Source: Neocallimastix lanati (nom. inval.)
Taxonomy: Eukaryota; Neocallimastigomycota; Neocallimastigomycetes; Neocallimastigales; Neocallimastigaceae
Direction: 5' to 3'
Length of the DNA: 64,000 nucleotides
Assembly (NCBI GenBank): GCA_016946835.1
Contig: JACVTC010000217.1
Span: 1 to 64,000 of the forward strand
The position numbers were made by a program, and so were the translations under genes. Positions 31,760 to 42,824 of this stretch are shown one piece after another. Numbering within the stretch: the stretch's first letter is position 1; every line of letters begins with the position of its first letter. The notes beneath the pieces are model-generated. The model was given only the letters and a program-made list of their open reading frames with translations, had not been told where the DNA came from and did not search any database.

Positions 31760-32390
31760 TGTAACGGAGGTGCTTCTATTGTAAAGGCGGGATGAGATAT
31801 AGAAACACAGAAAGGAGAAAACTCAATAGGTTTACACTATCTGTATAAATAATTCGTTTTATTAGAAATATTTTTTATTAATTATAAAATTTAAAATAAT
31901 TATTAATATTAATCAACAAGGTAATATTTCGAATTACTTATACGTTAATTATTATTAATAAAAGCACCAAGAAAAATATTTTCATTCGTGAAGTTCGCAC
32001 TATTTATACTTTTAACGGAAAAACAGTTTTAACATGTAAAAATAATTTTAAAGAAATATTTAGAAATATGTTTGTAATAATTAATAATGTAAAGTTTCTA
32101 GAATATTGATTTTAATTGATGAAAATGAATCTTATCAAAAAAGAATAAAATAATTTATATAATAAGAATTTCTAAATTCATTTCGGTTGAATTACGAACC
32201 GAAAGAATCTTTAACTTTCTATAATTTTATACAGAAAGAATATTCAAGAAGATATTATTAATAATTAATAAAATAATTAATAAAATAATTATTTATGCAA
32301 AATGGGTTGAGGTGTGAGTCGAACCCATGAAGTATTGGTCATGGTCAATGTAACTAACCATTGAACCAAAGTTCTAATTTTACTTACTGA
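31760..32390 (-). repeat. Solo LTR I'2, main part
   Basis: Close copy of I'1 on the minus strand, starting TGTAACGGAGG on plus; its other end (GATTTCATTACA) is at 49030-49041. ATAAG flanks both ends (31755-31759, 49042-49046). The tRNA-like module has B box at 32315-32325 and A box at 32358-32368. The LTR is broken 10 bp upstream of that module by X, D and E. Confidence 0.88.
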
Positions 32391-33393
32391 TGATATTTTA
32401 TGGTTTATATCTTAATTCTGAATAGGCTCAGAAAGTGACATAACCAATATCAATAATTAAATTTAGAAAAAGTTGTTTTTGTGATTAAGATTTTAAAAAT
32501 ATGTTTTATTAATATATATTTTATTTATTTTATAAATTATTTTATATACATCTTTTAATTTTATTATTTAAATTATTATTTTAATTATTTAATATTATTA
32601 TTAATATTTAGTTTTTGATTAAAATGAGTAAAAACTATATAAAAACCTGATTATTAAAATAAATAAATAAAATTAAGAACTATTTATATTAATTTAGTAA
32701 ATTATACATTTTAAAATTTGTTTACATGTTATAAGTATTTACAATTAATAATATTTTAAAAATTATTATTTCTGTTTATTGTTTATTTTATTTTTTTATT
32801 ATTAAAATATTATTTAATATATTTTTATTTTTATTAATTTATTAATTGTTTATTATTAAACTTTATAAAATTTGTACCGTGATATTAATTATATATATAT
32901 ATATATATTTTTTTTTAATATAATATGAAATTTATATTTATAAATTTCATTATTTATCACTGAATGTGTAAGAAATCATAATTATTCAATAATGAATAAT
33001 TAATATTTCTTATAACTAATGAAAAATAATTAATAATTTATAATTATTTATAAAATAATAATTATTTTTAAAAAAATATTTATTTAAATAATAATTAATA
33101 TAATCATTGATTTTAACTTATAAATTTATTTAATAGTTATATTTTCATATATTGATCTAAATTTATTTACATATTATAATTTATACATTTATATAAATAA
33201 TATAAAATTTATTTACTTATTATTATTATTCATTTAAATAGAATTTTTACAAAAAATTATGTAAATTTGTATTTAATATTTTACCATAAAAATATTAGTT
33301 ATTTTAATTAAAATGAATTATGTATTTTATAATGTATTATAAACTATAAATGTATCTAATCTATCATATTATTTAATCTTTATTTTTTAAATG

Positions 33394-33426
<33 letters not shown>

Positions 33427-33990
33427 TTTTTTCATTAATTCCTATCCTATCAATATTTAATATTTTATAATTAATTAGAAAATCGGTAATTAATGTTTTT
33501 CCTAACAAATAGGTTTTCTTTAATTATACGATGATCAATATGATTAGAATATTGATCGAAAAACTATTTAGGTTTTTCTTCTAATCTTTTCCTAAATAGA
33601 TTTTTTGTTAAGATTAGAAAACAAATTTATTTAACCGATTAATTTTTTAAAAAATATAAATAGGACTCTTGAATTCTCTTTGAGAAATCAAGAGTTATTA
33701 TTTTAAGAAAATATAATAAATAATAACAAATAAAATAAATTTTTTATTTATATATCAAAAAAAACTGTTATTAATCATAAAAGGTTTTTTTTAAAAAGAA
33801 TATTTTCAACTACTATTCTGCCGTTGCTTGGTTATTGTTTGTTATATTTACTTATAATAAACTCTGTATAATTAAGTATAATTTTTATTTTTTAATTTTA
33901 TTTTCTCAATTTTAATATTATGTAAAAATAATATTAAAATTGTAGATAATAGTTATATTAATTAATTTTAGTTTTAGTATAGCTATTACA
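32391..33990 (+). repeat. LTR-like element X, related to LTR A
   Basis: About 1.6 kb of AT-rich sequence beginning TGATATTTTATGG. Its last ~550 bp match LTR A and its copy at 61204: the ATTGATCGAAAA block, the ATAAATAGG TATA region and the CTCTTGA...TCAAGAG hairpin. No coding sequence is seen in it. Left flank ACTGA; the right flank reads ACAGA, possibly the same duplication with one change. The 5' part has no match that I can see in the window. Confidence 0.55.
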
Positions 33991-33993
33991 GAA

Positions 33994-34353
33994 TGAAAAA
34001 GAACAAAACAATAATTATTAAATTGTAATAATTTTCATAATATATTACAAATATCCCAATTATAATTATTATTGATTTCTTATTAAACTAAACTTTCCTA
34101 TATTCTTCTTTCATGGAAATTCTAAAATATTGATAGTAAATATTATTATTTTTCTAAAAGTTTCTAAAAGATTTCTATATTAAGAATCCCTTAAATAAAT
34201 TCTATAAATTTTTAGAAAATTCTAAATAATTAAAATAAAAATATTGGTTGATTATTAATATATATATATAAAAAAAAAAAAAAAAAAAAAAAAAATTTTT
34301 TTTTTTAGAATAAATTAGTAATAAATATATTATATATTGTAATTATTATTACC

Positions 34354-34405
<52 letters not shown>

Positions 34406-35000
34406 TTTTTCACTAATAAAATTTAAAATTATTAGTAATGACTTTCTAACGTTTTCGAAAAGATTTTATCATATTTATTCAATTATACTCTTAATAAATA
34501 TAAAATATATTGAATAATTATTAAAATCAATTTCAAAAATCCTAATTTTAATTCAAACTCTTTTTTTTATTGAGGCTTTACAATTAAAAATAAAATTGAA
34601 AAAGTATAAATAGACCTATGTTTACTCAATAAAAAAAAGCAGAATCTTTCCTTAGATTATAATAAGATTACTAACAAAATTAAAATAATAAAAATAAAAT
34701 TAATAATAAGAATATTTTTAGTTAGTTTTAAATAGTTTAGTCTTAAAATAGTTTAGTTTGTTTAGTTTTAAATAGTTTAGTTTTGATAGTTAGTAATTTA
34801 ATTAAATTTTTAGTTATAATAGTTTAGTTAATATTATTAAGTAATTTATTTAGTTTAGTGCATAATTTAATAAATAGTTTTATTTAGTTATATAAAAATA
34901 AAAAAAAAAAAATTATATTGTTTAATAAATAATAGTAATAATTAATTTTCTTATTAGTAAAAAAAAAAAAAAATATAAACAAATAAACACATAAACAAAT

Positions 35001-35047
<47 letters not shown>

Positions 35048-35100
35048 ATCAAAATAAAGTGTATTTATTGTAATCCTTTTATTTCTTATATAACCGAACA
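33994..35100 (+). repeat. 5' LTR of element D
   Basis: 1107 bp with long A/T runs (about 34270-34310, 34358-34410, 35008-35045), a TATA-like AGTATAAATAGACC near 34610 and a block of repeated 'tagtttag' words (34725-34860). Confidence 0.93.
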
Positions 35101-35107
35101 TTAGAAA

Positions 35108-35124
35108 TGGTGGAGATATCGGGG
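35108..35124 (+). promoter_or_regulatory. tRNA primer-binding site of element D
   Basis: TGGTGGAGATATCGGGG, 7 nt after the LTR, identical to the site in B and E. Confidence 0.87.
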
Positions 35125-35607
35125 ATATAAGAAATAAAAGTAAGGAAAGATAAATATTATAAAAAGAAAAAAAAAGAAAAAAAAAAGAAAAAATTTTTTT
35201 TTGTTAATTATAACTATAAAAAAAAATATTAAAATTTTAGTTTATTAATTGTGATATATAAAATATAAAATTCTTATAATTACTATATATTTGCATATAG
35301 TATTTTCACAACGGTATACTGAGTAGAGGTTGTGTAAAAATATAAAAATAATTAAATAAAAGAGAGTAGAATAGGGAAGTCTCTTGTAGAAGCGAGAGAG
35401 TAAAGGGTTTTAGAATAAGATTATAAATTACCAGTAAGTTGGATATTGAAAAAGCCGTAAATTCCATGTTTCAATTGGTAGGCACAATAGAAAACTTTAT
35501 TTATAATTGACGGTTCTAAGATCGAGGTTGAAAATCGTAGAGAGACGACCTGCGGGTTTCGAATATTTTATTTAATTATAATATATGCAAATGAAATAAT
35601 AATAATA

Positions 35608-35661
<54 letters not shown>

Positions 35662-35919
35662 TATTTTTGATTCTTAGATATATAATTAGCAGTTGGGAAT
35701 AACTGGATTATATATATTTTATATTTCTTAATTTTAATTATAGACTGTCGAAAGAATTTCGAGTCTACTATAGGAGGAATAGACTGTCAAAAGGATTTTT
35801 GAGTCTAAAAATTAATTTATATTATATTATAAAATCAATAATAATTACTCTATATAAAGAAAAAGAAAATTTTTTTTATTAAGTTGGAATATTTATTAAT
35901 ACATTTTTTATTATCAAAG
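35125..35919 (+). other. Leader of element D with structured blocks
   Basis: Non-coding. A less AT-rich part at 35310-35570, a poly-A run at 35611-35658, then three hairpins in series: 35680-35713 (ATATAAT/ATTATAT outside, CAGTT/AACTG inside), 35741-35767 and 35780-35807. The last two have outer stem TAGAC/GTCTA, a 5' TG bulge and inner TCGA/TCGA (or TCAA/TTGA), the same architecture as the hairpins in the leader of B. Confidence 0.75.
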
Positions 35920-36834
35920 ATGACTAACCAGGAAATAGATTTCAAATCTTTGAAAAAGGAACTCAAAGATATTGAAAAATTAACCAAGGATAACTTAGAT
36001 ATTAAGACTTGGGCCTCAGAAATACAATTATGGATTGAGCTTGAAGAAGTTACTAATCCAAAGAAAATATTTATTGCATGCGTTTTAACATCTACGGGTG
36101 AACCGAGGAAGGTAATTCAAGAATTGAAGAATAATTTGGATAACTATGATAGTGATGATGAAGATGAAGATAATGATGAAATTGACAATGAAAGTAACGA
36201 CGAAAATGATACTTCTTATCCTATATTCTCAGAGATTATTGATGCATTAGAGACGTTTTATGGCATTAAGGAAGATCAGAATTTATTAGTAAGAGAAATA
36301 CGTTCCCTAAGAATAAAACGTAATGAAAAAGTGAAAGATTTTAACACACGCTTTAGATCTTTATACTTGAAACTAGACAAGAAGCATAAGAAGCAAGTAA
36401 GTGTTCTAGATTACGTGGATTCTTTAAGAAACAATGAAGAAGCATGGAAAAGAGTCTCCTTACAAGATGATATTTCTTTAAAACAAGCTTATGAAGCCGC
36501 TGAAAAGGTAGATAGATTAATGATTAACCAAACCCGACTTACAAATCAAGAGAATTACCATCGAAACAATTATAATAGTAATAATACCTTCAAACGAAAT
36601 TCTCCCTCTATACCTTATAATAAGAAATTAGAGTCCGAAGAACTAAAGAGAACTAATGTAGATGTTGAAAGGGAAGATCTTACTAGTAAAATGAAACATT
36701 TAACTATTAAAACTTGTTTCTATTGTGAAGAAAAAGGTCATTACAGTAATCATTGTCCTAAACTTCAGTCCATTATTCAAGAAAACAAAAGAAAGTACTT
36801 CAATCAAAACCACAATATGCCTTTAAATCAATAG
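35920..36834 (+). CDS. Element D Gag
   Basis: 304 residues from ATG 35920 (MTNQEIDFKSLKKEL); an in-frame ATG at 35884 would add 12 residues. Capsid-like helices (DIKTWASEIQLWIEL), a very acidic linker (DSDDEDEDNDEIDNE), FYGIKEDQNLLVREIRSLR, and zinc knuckle CFYCEEKGHYSNHC. It ends PLNQ-stop at the slippery site. Collinear with Gag of B and E. Confidence 0.94.
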   Translation: MTNQEIDFKSLKKELKDIEKLTKDNLDIKTWASEIQLWIELEEVTNPKKIFIACVLTSTGEPRKVIQELKNNLDNYDSDDEDEDNDEIDNESNDENDTSYPIFSEIIDALETFYGIKEDQNLLVREIRSLRIKRNEKVKDFNTRFRSLYLKLDKKHKKQVSVLDYVDSLRNNEEAWKRVSLQDDISLKQAYEAAEKVDRLMINQTRLTNQENYHRNNYNSNNTFKRNSPSIPYNKKLESEELKRTNVDVEREDLTSKMKHLTIKTCFYCEEKGHYSNHCPKLQSIIQENKRKYFNQNHNMPLNQ

Positions 36835-36874
36835 TCGGGAGTAGAAGCACTCCCGGAACAAAAAAATTAGCTTC
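36822..36874 (+). promoter_or_regulatory. Programmed -1 frameshift site of element D
   Basis: Codons CCT TTA AAT CAA TAG give heptamer T TTA AAT (36822-36828). After 8 nt, stem 1 GGGAGT (36837-36842) pairs with ACTCCC (36849-36854); one more C-G pair is possible. The loop is one A followed by GAAGC (36844-36848), which is complementary to GCTTC at 36870-36874 beyond a 15-nt A-rich stretch. This is an H-type pseudoknot layout. Confidence 0.88.
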
Positions 36875-39800
36875 AATTCAATTTCACCCTAATAAAGAGA
36901 TTTCCTTCCCAGATGTTCTGACAGTAAATAAAATTGGTAATGAGGAAGAAACGAACTCAGAAAACAATAATAGAAGTTGTAATATTAATAGTCTTTATGA
37001 AATAAATTATGACCCAGATGAGGAAGAAAATCTAAATGCAACTAATTTTACTGTGGCGGCTGCAAAAAGAAAAATAGAAAAAGTAGATGATACTATAGAA
37101 AACTATGAAAATCGTGAATACAAAAGTTTGAAAAATAATCCTAGACCAATAGCAACCCCCGCACTTCGGAAGAAGAGAGAAAGAGAATTGGAAATAAATC
37201 CCCCAAAGCCAGCTGAAAAGCAACTACATACTTCCTTTATAGCCCAACCAAGAAATAATAAAGAAAAGGCTAAGGCTAAAGAAGCTCGTGATAAAGAGAG
37301 AGGAAGTATAAGCATTGAACCAAAAATCAAATCTAATGCAAAATCTACAAATAAAGAAGAAACAACCCCAATAATAAATATAGGTGACGACCTAGAGGAC
37401 TTAGAAAACCTCAAAGAAATAGAAACAATTGAAAAGTTAATGGAAGAAGGAAATACGGAAAAGAAAATCTCCACCCCTAAAGTTAAACGGAAAATTCAAA
37501 TGCTAGAGGATCAAGAAGAATATGACGTCTTAAAAGATTTAAATAATATAAGATGTAACATCACATTCGGACAATTAATAAATTCTTCACCCCAAATTAG
37601 ATCTCAAGTTTCTCAGGGGCTAAAGTTAGTTAAGAAAGATAAAATAGCGGGAGCAGTAGAAAATATTACTGCTATGACAGTCATGGTCAATAACGTAGAC
37701 CACTCTTACAAAAGTAATAGAAAGGAAATCCAAGAGGATGATATTGCCATGGTTGACTGCACAGTTGAAGGCATTAAAGGTAAACTCTTAATCGACTCTT
37801 GTAGTAATCTAAATATAATAACTCGAAAATATTTAGACAAAATTCCAAGAAACTTTGAACCAATTGGTATAAGCTGTGGTCGCATCCGTCTTGCTACTAA
37901 CAATGATGAGTACTCAGAGAGTGTCATAATTAGAGTACCTATTCGAATTAACAATTTTACTATGACTGTAAATTGTCGAATTGTAGAAAAAGAAGATCCA
38001 TTCTATGATGTTTTAATAAATCTTAAAACACAAGCTGTTCATAGATTATTCATACATCCTGTATTAAACAGTCTTTGTAGATTCTCAACTGAAGGATTCA
38101 TTGAAAAGATTGCACAGTTAAATAATGATTTTGAAGACGAACCAAAACTTTTATGTTCAGTAACAAAAATTGACGATAAAGAAGAAGTCAATATTAAAGC
38201 AAAGTTAAAAACCATTGAAGGATTACCTCCCTTAGATTATATACATAATGATATTTTTAAAAATACTCTGAATAAAGACTTTCAAGACAAAATTCTTAAA
38301 TTATTGGAGGATAACATAGAAATTGTTGCGACTTCCTCAGAAGAATTAACACCGTCAGATTTGACTCCCCATAAAATTGAATTAAAAGAAGGAACTAAAC
38401 CGGTTAAGCAGAAGAGTTATAAGCTAACAAAATTTAAATCTGATATTCTGAAAGAATTACTGATTGACCTAATTGAGAGGAGATTAATTGAACCCTCTCA
38501 TTCAACTTGGAGTTCTCCAGTAGTATTGGTTCCAAAACCAAATGGAAAATGGAGATTATGCGTAGATTACAGAAAAGTTAACGAAGCCACTGAAAAAGAC
38601 TCTTATGCATTACCTTATATCGATGAAATATTTGATAGTCTACAAGGAGCAAAAATTTTTACTACCATGGATCTTTACTCTGGTTACCATCAGATATTAA
38701 TGAATGATGAAAGTGTAGAGATCACTACCTTTACTACTAAATTCGGAAATTATCAATTCAAAGTCATGCCTTTTGGTCTCACGAACGCTCCAGCTACCTT
38801 TCAACGTGAGATGAATCAAATTCTTTTTCCTTTAATAGGTGTATGTGTATACAATTTTATCCATGACATACTGATATATTCTAAAAGTGTTGAAGAACAT
38901 CTTATCCATATCCAACAAGTCCTTGAAATCTTTCGTAAACACAAATTGAAAATCAATATAGAAAAATGCCAATTCTTTAGGACAGAAGTAGAAGTACTTG
39001 GTCATAAACTATCTACAAAAGGATTAAGTCCAATGGAAAGTAAAATAGAAGCTATTAAAAAGTGGAATCCTCCCACTAATATTCACGAACTAAGGTCATT
39101 CTTAGGGACAGTCGGTTACTACCAAAAATTCATTTTTAATTATTCTAAAATAACGGCTCCCTTATGTAAACTTTTACGTAAGAACACAAAGTATGTCTGG
39201 AATGACGAACAACAAATATGTTTTGAAAAGCTGAAAGAATGTTTAATAAATGCACCTATCCTTAAATTTCCCGATTTTAGTAAACCCTTTATTATCAGAA
39301 CAGATGCCTCCTATGATGGACTCGGAGGAGTATTACTTCAAAAGGATGAAATCGCTGGTAAAGAACATCCTGCTCATTATATAAGTCGTACCTTATCTAA
39401 GTCAGAGAAAAATTATGGAATAACAGACTTGGAAGGTTTAGCTTTATACTTCGCTTTAGAAAAGTTAAAATCATACATTATGGGAAATCCGCACACTACC
39501 ATAATTTATACTGATCATAGACCTTTACTTGGACTTTTTAAGAACAAGGAACCGAAAAATGCTCGACAAACGAGATGGTGTTTAACAGCAAGTTCCTTAG
39601 GTGTTGATATTCGTTACGAACCTGGAAAAAAGAATGTCTTAGCCGATGCATTGTCTCGAATGAAGAGTGAAAAGGATAAGAAATTGCTAGCCATGAAAGT
39701 TACACAAGAAAAAGATGAAACATTATTATCTAAAGTAATTAAAGACTTTATATCGGAAAAATTTACCACTATTGACGGTGAAGACTATTTTGTAGATGGA

Positions 39801-40880
39801 AATAATTATAGGAAATTGGTCACTGATACAGCCGAAAAAGTTAAACTGATCTTGGCAGCTCATGACATTGGTCATGAAGGCTATTACAAAACTTACCAAA
39901 GGCTAAAGAAAAGCTATTACTGGAACAATATGATAATCGATGTCAAAAGAATAATTGGTAAGTGTGAAAAATGCCAACTCAATAGACCGCAACCCTACCC
40001 TGATCCTACAGAAGATACTCCAACTAAAGTAGAAGGACCTTTTGTACATTTAGGATTAGACATTATAGGTCCGCTTGTGAAAACTAATAATAATAAACAG
40101 TATATCTTAGTAGTTGTTGACTACTTTACGAAGTGGGTTGAAGCGGAAGCTACTGAAACTATTACTTCCCAAGATGTGATTAAATTTCTCATAAATGTGT
40201 TCGCCCGACATGGTGTTCCGCAAATCATCACTACTGATAATGGGGTGCAATTTACCTCTGACATGACTAAAGTTTTTCTAGATTTATATGATGTCTACAT
40301 AAAATTCGTTTCTACCTATCATCCGGAATCAAACGGTTTAACCGAAAATAGGAATAAAGAGATAGGTAAATTACTTCGATTGCTAGGAGAAAAGAATAAA
40401 GACTGGGATGAGATATTACCTTCTGCGTTATGGGCCCTCAGAACAACTAAAAATTCAGTTACCAACCACTCTAGCTTTGAACTAGTTTACGGAAGAGAAG
40501 ATCAGCAACCATTCGACATTGCTGCTAGACCAACAAAAGACCTATATAAATCTTCGGATGAAGTATTGCTAGAAAAATTTGTTTCACATTACAGATGGGT
40601 TTTAGAAGCTGCCGAGAATAGTAAAAACGCAAGTAAATACTGGGCAACTAGGAGAGAAGAAAAGAATAGCCTAAATCAAGGAAAAAGAATAGCTGTTGGC
40701 GATTTAGTACTAGTTCGAAATTTTAACCGCACAAAGCTTGAACCATATTTCGTAGGTCCTTTAAAAGTCATTAAGAAACAATATAATACCTTAACTTTAG
40801 CTGATCCAAATACCGGAATCCAATTAAATAGAAATGTCCATTTGAAGAATATAGTAAAGTATAATTCAGCCTCCATTTAG
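36828..40880 (+). CDS. Element D Pol (PR-RT-RH-IN), RT active site altered
   Basis: 1350 residues, open throughout, in the -1 frame to gag; first internal ATG or near-ATG start at 37053. Retropepsin-like domain with LIDSCSNLNII (Cys for Gly); RT with WRLCVDYRKVN and MPFGLTNAPATFQ, but the catalytic box reads FIHD instead of FIDD because codon 38862-38864 is CAT; RNase H RTDASYDG; integrase HHCC ending CEKCQ; core LDIIGP, TTDNGVQF, ESNGLTENRNKE; GPF/Y-like YFVGPLKVIKK. No chromodomain. Loss of one catalytic Asp should stop DNA synthesis, so D probably cannot move with its own enzyme. Confidence 0.93.
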   Translation, partial: SIVGSRSTPGTKKLASIQFHPNKEISFPDVLTVNKIGNEEETNSENNNRSCNINSLYEINYDPDEEENLNATNFTVAAAKRKIEKVDDTIENYENREYKSLKNNPRPIATPALRKKRERELEINPPKPAEKQLHTSFIAQPRNNKEKAKAKEARDKERGSISIEPKIKSNAKSTNKEETTPIINIGDDLEDLENLKEIETIEKLMEEGNTEKKISTPKVKRKIQMLEDQEEYDVLKDLNNIRCNITFGQLINSSPQIRSQVSQGLKLVKKDKIAGAVENITAMTVMVNNVDHSYKSNRKEIQEDDIAMVDCTVEGIKGKLLIDSCSNLNIITRKYLDKIPRNFEPIGISCGRIRLATNNDEYSESVIIRVPIRINNFTMTVNCRIVEKEDPFYDVLINLKTQAVHRLFIHPVLNSLCRFSTEGFIEKIAQLNNDFEDEPKLLCSVTKIDDKEEVNIKAKLKTIEGLPPLDYIHNDIFKNTLNKDFQDKILKLLEDNIEIVATSSEELTPSDLTPHKIELKEGTKPVKQKSYKLTKFKSDILKELLIDLIERRLIEPSHSTWSSPVVLVPKPNGKWRLCVDYRKVNEATEKDSYALPYIDEIFDSLQGAKIFTTMDLYSGYHQILMNDESVEITTFTTKFGNYQFKVMPFGLTNAPATFQREMNQILFPLIGVCVYNFIHDILIYSKSVEEHLIHIQQVLEIFRKHKLKINIEKCQFFRTEVEVLGHKLSTKGLSPMESKIEAIKKWNPPTNIHELRSFLGTVGYYQKFIFNYSKITAPLCKLLRKNTKYVWNDEQQICFEKLKECLINAPILKFPDFSKPFIIRTDASYDGLGGVLLQKDEIAGKEHPAHYISRTLSKSEKNYGITDLEGLALYFALEKLKSYIMGNPHTTIIYTDHRPLLGLFKNKEPKNARQTRWCLTASSLGVDIRYEPGKKNVLADALSRMKSEKDKKLLAMKVTQEKDETLLSKVIKDFISEKFTTIDGEDYFVDGNNYRKLVTDTAEKVKLILAAHDIGHEGYYKTYQRLKKSYYWNNMIIDVKRIIGKCEKCQLNRPQPYPDPTEDTPTKVEGPFVHLGLDIIGPLVKTNNNKQYILVVVDYFTKWVEAEATETITSQDVIKFLINVFARHGVPQIITTDNGVQFTSDMTKVFLDLYDVYIKFVSTYHPESNGLTENRNKEIGKLLRLLGEKNKDWDEILPSALWALRTTKNSVTNHSSFELVYGREDQQPFDIAARPTKDLYKSSDEVLLEKFVSHYRWVLEAAENSKNASKYWATRREEKNSLNQGKRIAVGDLVLVRNFNRTKLEPYFVGPLKVIKKQYNTLTLADPNTGIQLNRNVHLKNIVKYNSASI

Positions 40881-40903
40881 CCTGAATTTATGCGAGGGCA
40901 TCT
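40863..40903 (+). promoter_or_regulatory. Pre-PPT hairpin and polypurine tract of element D
   Basis: AATTCA-GC pairs with GC-(C)-TGAATT (40863-40870 with 40880-40888), around the pol stop codon, followed by TGCGAGGGCATCT next to the LTR. Confidence 0.75.
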
Positions 40904-41179
40904 TGAAAAAGAACAAAACAATAATTATTAAATTGTAATAATTTTCATAATATATTACAAATATTCCAATTATAATTATTATTGATTTCTTATTAAACTA
41001 AACTTTCCTATATTCTTCTTTCATGGAAATTCTAAAATATTGATAGTAAATATTATTATTTTTCTAAAAGTTTCTAAAAGATTTCTATATTAAGAATCCC
41101 TTAAATAAATTCTATAAATTTTTAGAAAATTCTAAATAATTAAACTAAAAATATTGGTTGATTATTAATATATATATAT

Positions 41180-41210
<31 letters not shown>

Positions 41211-41264
41211 TTTTTTTAGAATAAATTAGTAATAAATATATTATATATTGTAATTATTATTACC

Positions 41265-41313
<49 letters not shown>

Positions 41314-41907
41314 TTTTTCACTAATAAAATTTAAAATTATTAGTAATGACTTTCTAACGTTTTCGAAAAGATTTTATCATATTTATTCAATTATACTCTT
41401 AATAAATATAAAATATATTGAATAATTATTAAAATCAATTTCAAAAATCCTAATTTTAATTCAAACTCTTTTTTTTATTGAGGCTTTACAATTAAAAATA
41501 AAATTGAAAAAGTATAAATAGACCTATGTTTACTCAATAAAAAAAAGCAGAATCTTTCCTTAGATTATAATAAGATTACTAACAAAATTAAAATAATAAA
41601 AATAAAATTAATAATAAGAATATTTTTAGTTAGTTTTAAATAGTTTAGTCTTAAAATAGTTTAGTTTGTTTAGTTTTAAATAGTTTAGTTTTGATAGTTA
41701 GTAATTTAATTAAATTTTTAGTTATAATAGTTTAGTTAATATTATTAAGTAATTTATTTAGTTTAGTGCATAATTTAATAAATAGTTTTATTTAGTTATA
41801 TAAAAATAAAAAAAAAAAAATTATATTGTTTAATAAATAATAGTAATAATTAATTTTCTTATTAGTAAAAAAAAAAAAAATATAAACAAATAAACACATA
41901 AACAAAT

Positions 41908-41951
<44 letters not shown>

Positions 41952-42004
41952 ATCAAAATAAAGTGTATTTATTGTAATCCTTTTATTTCTTATATAACCG
42001 AACA
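40904..42004 (+). repeat. 3' LTR of element D
   Basis: 1101 bp, nearly identical to 33994-35100. Confidence 0.94.
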
Positions 42005-42008
42005 TGAA

Positions 42009-42799
42009 TAATACAGAATGAACAAATAATACTAATTGTGCTAGAATAATATAAATTATTCTAACCTTATAGATTATTCTATTCTATATAATTGGAACTT
42101 TCCAATATTCTTCAAATATTACTAAATAGAAATCTTAAGTTAATAAATCACTAATTAACTTATAATTCCTTTTTGAATTATCGATCCGATTCCATTATAA
42201 TGTATTAAAAATCTTTAGCCAAGAATATTGTCCTTGCCCACTTAATATATTAATATTATATTTCTTTTGTAATATGTTATATTGAAAATAATCAAATCTA
42301 TTTAATTAGTTATTAAAATTTTCGTTATCAATTTAAATTTATTTTTAATTACTAAATTTAACTAAACCACAATAAAATATTCTGTATAATCTCTTTATTT
42401 TTATTTTATATATATTAGTATTAAACTATTATTAAATAATTAATAATTCAATAATATATAACTACTATTTATAACAATAATATTATTAACTAAAATAATA
42501 ATTCAATTTCAATTTAAATGTTTTATTTATAAAAATAATTAGTAATTAGTTTATTAAAAAAATAGTTAGGCTTTACAAATTTTAATTTGATAAAAAAATA
42601 TAAATACATGCAATTTTTAGTGAAATAAAATATAATGAATAACTTTCTTTTTATTAAATAAATAATTATATTATTATTTTTCTTTTATAAATTTAAATAA
42701 ATAAATATTGATTTTAAAACAAATTATTTTTTTTTTTATTGTAATTTTATTATTTGTGTTAATTATTATTATATTCTTAAAATTATATGAACCATACCA
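42009..42799 (+). repeat. 5' LTR of element E
   Basis: 791 bp, TAATACAGAATG to ACCATACCA, nearly identical to 48236-49025; TATA-like AAATATAAATACATG near 42597. Confidence 0.92.
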
Positions 42800-42807
42800 T
42801 GAAAAAT

Positions 42808-42824
42808 TGGTGGAGATATCGGGG
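42808..42824 (+). promoter_or_regulatory. tRNA primer-binding site of element E
   Basis: TGGTGGAGATATCGGGG, 8 nt after the LTR, identical to the sites in B and D. Confidence 0.87.

Larger units (their letters stand above)
33994..42004 (+). mobile_element. Element D, full-length Ty3/gypsy retrotransposon
   Basis: LTR 33994-35100, primer site, structured leader, gag, -1 frameshift site, uninterrupted pol, polypurine tract, LTR 40904-42004. LTRs begin TGAAAAAG and end CCGAACA and differ only at a few bases and in A-run length. The flanks AGAA and TGAA are not a perfect duplication. The RT active site is altered. Confidence 0.94.
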
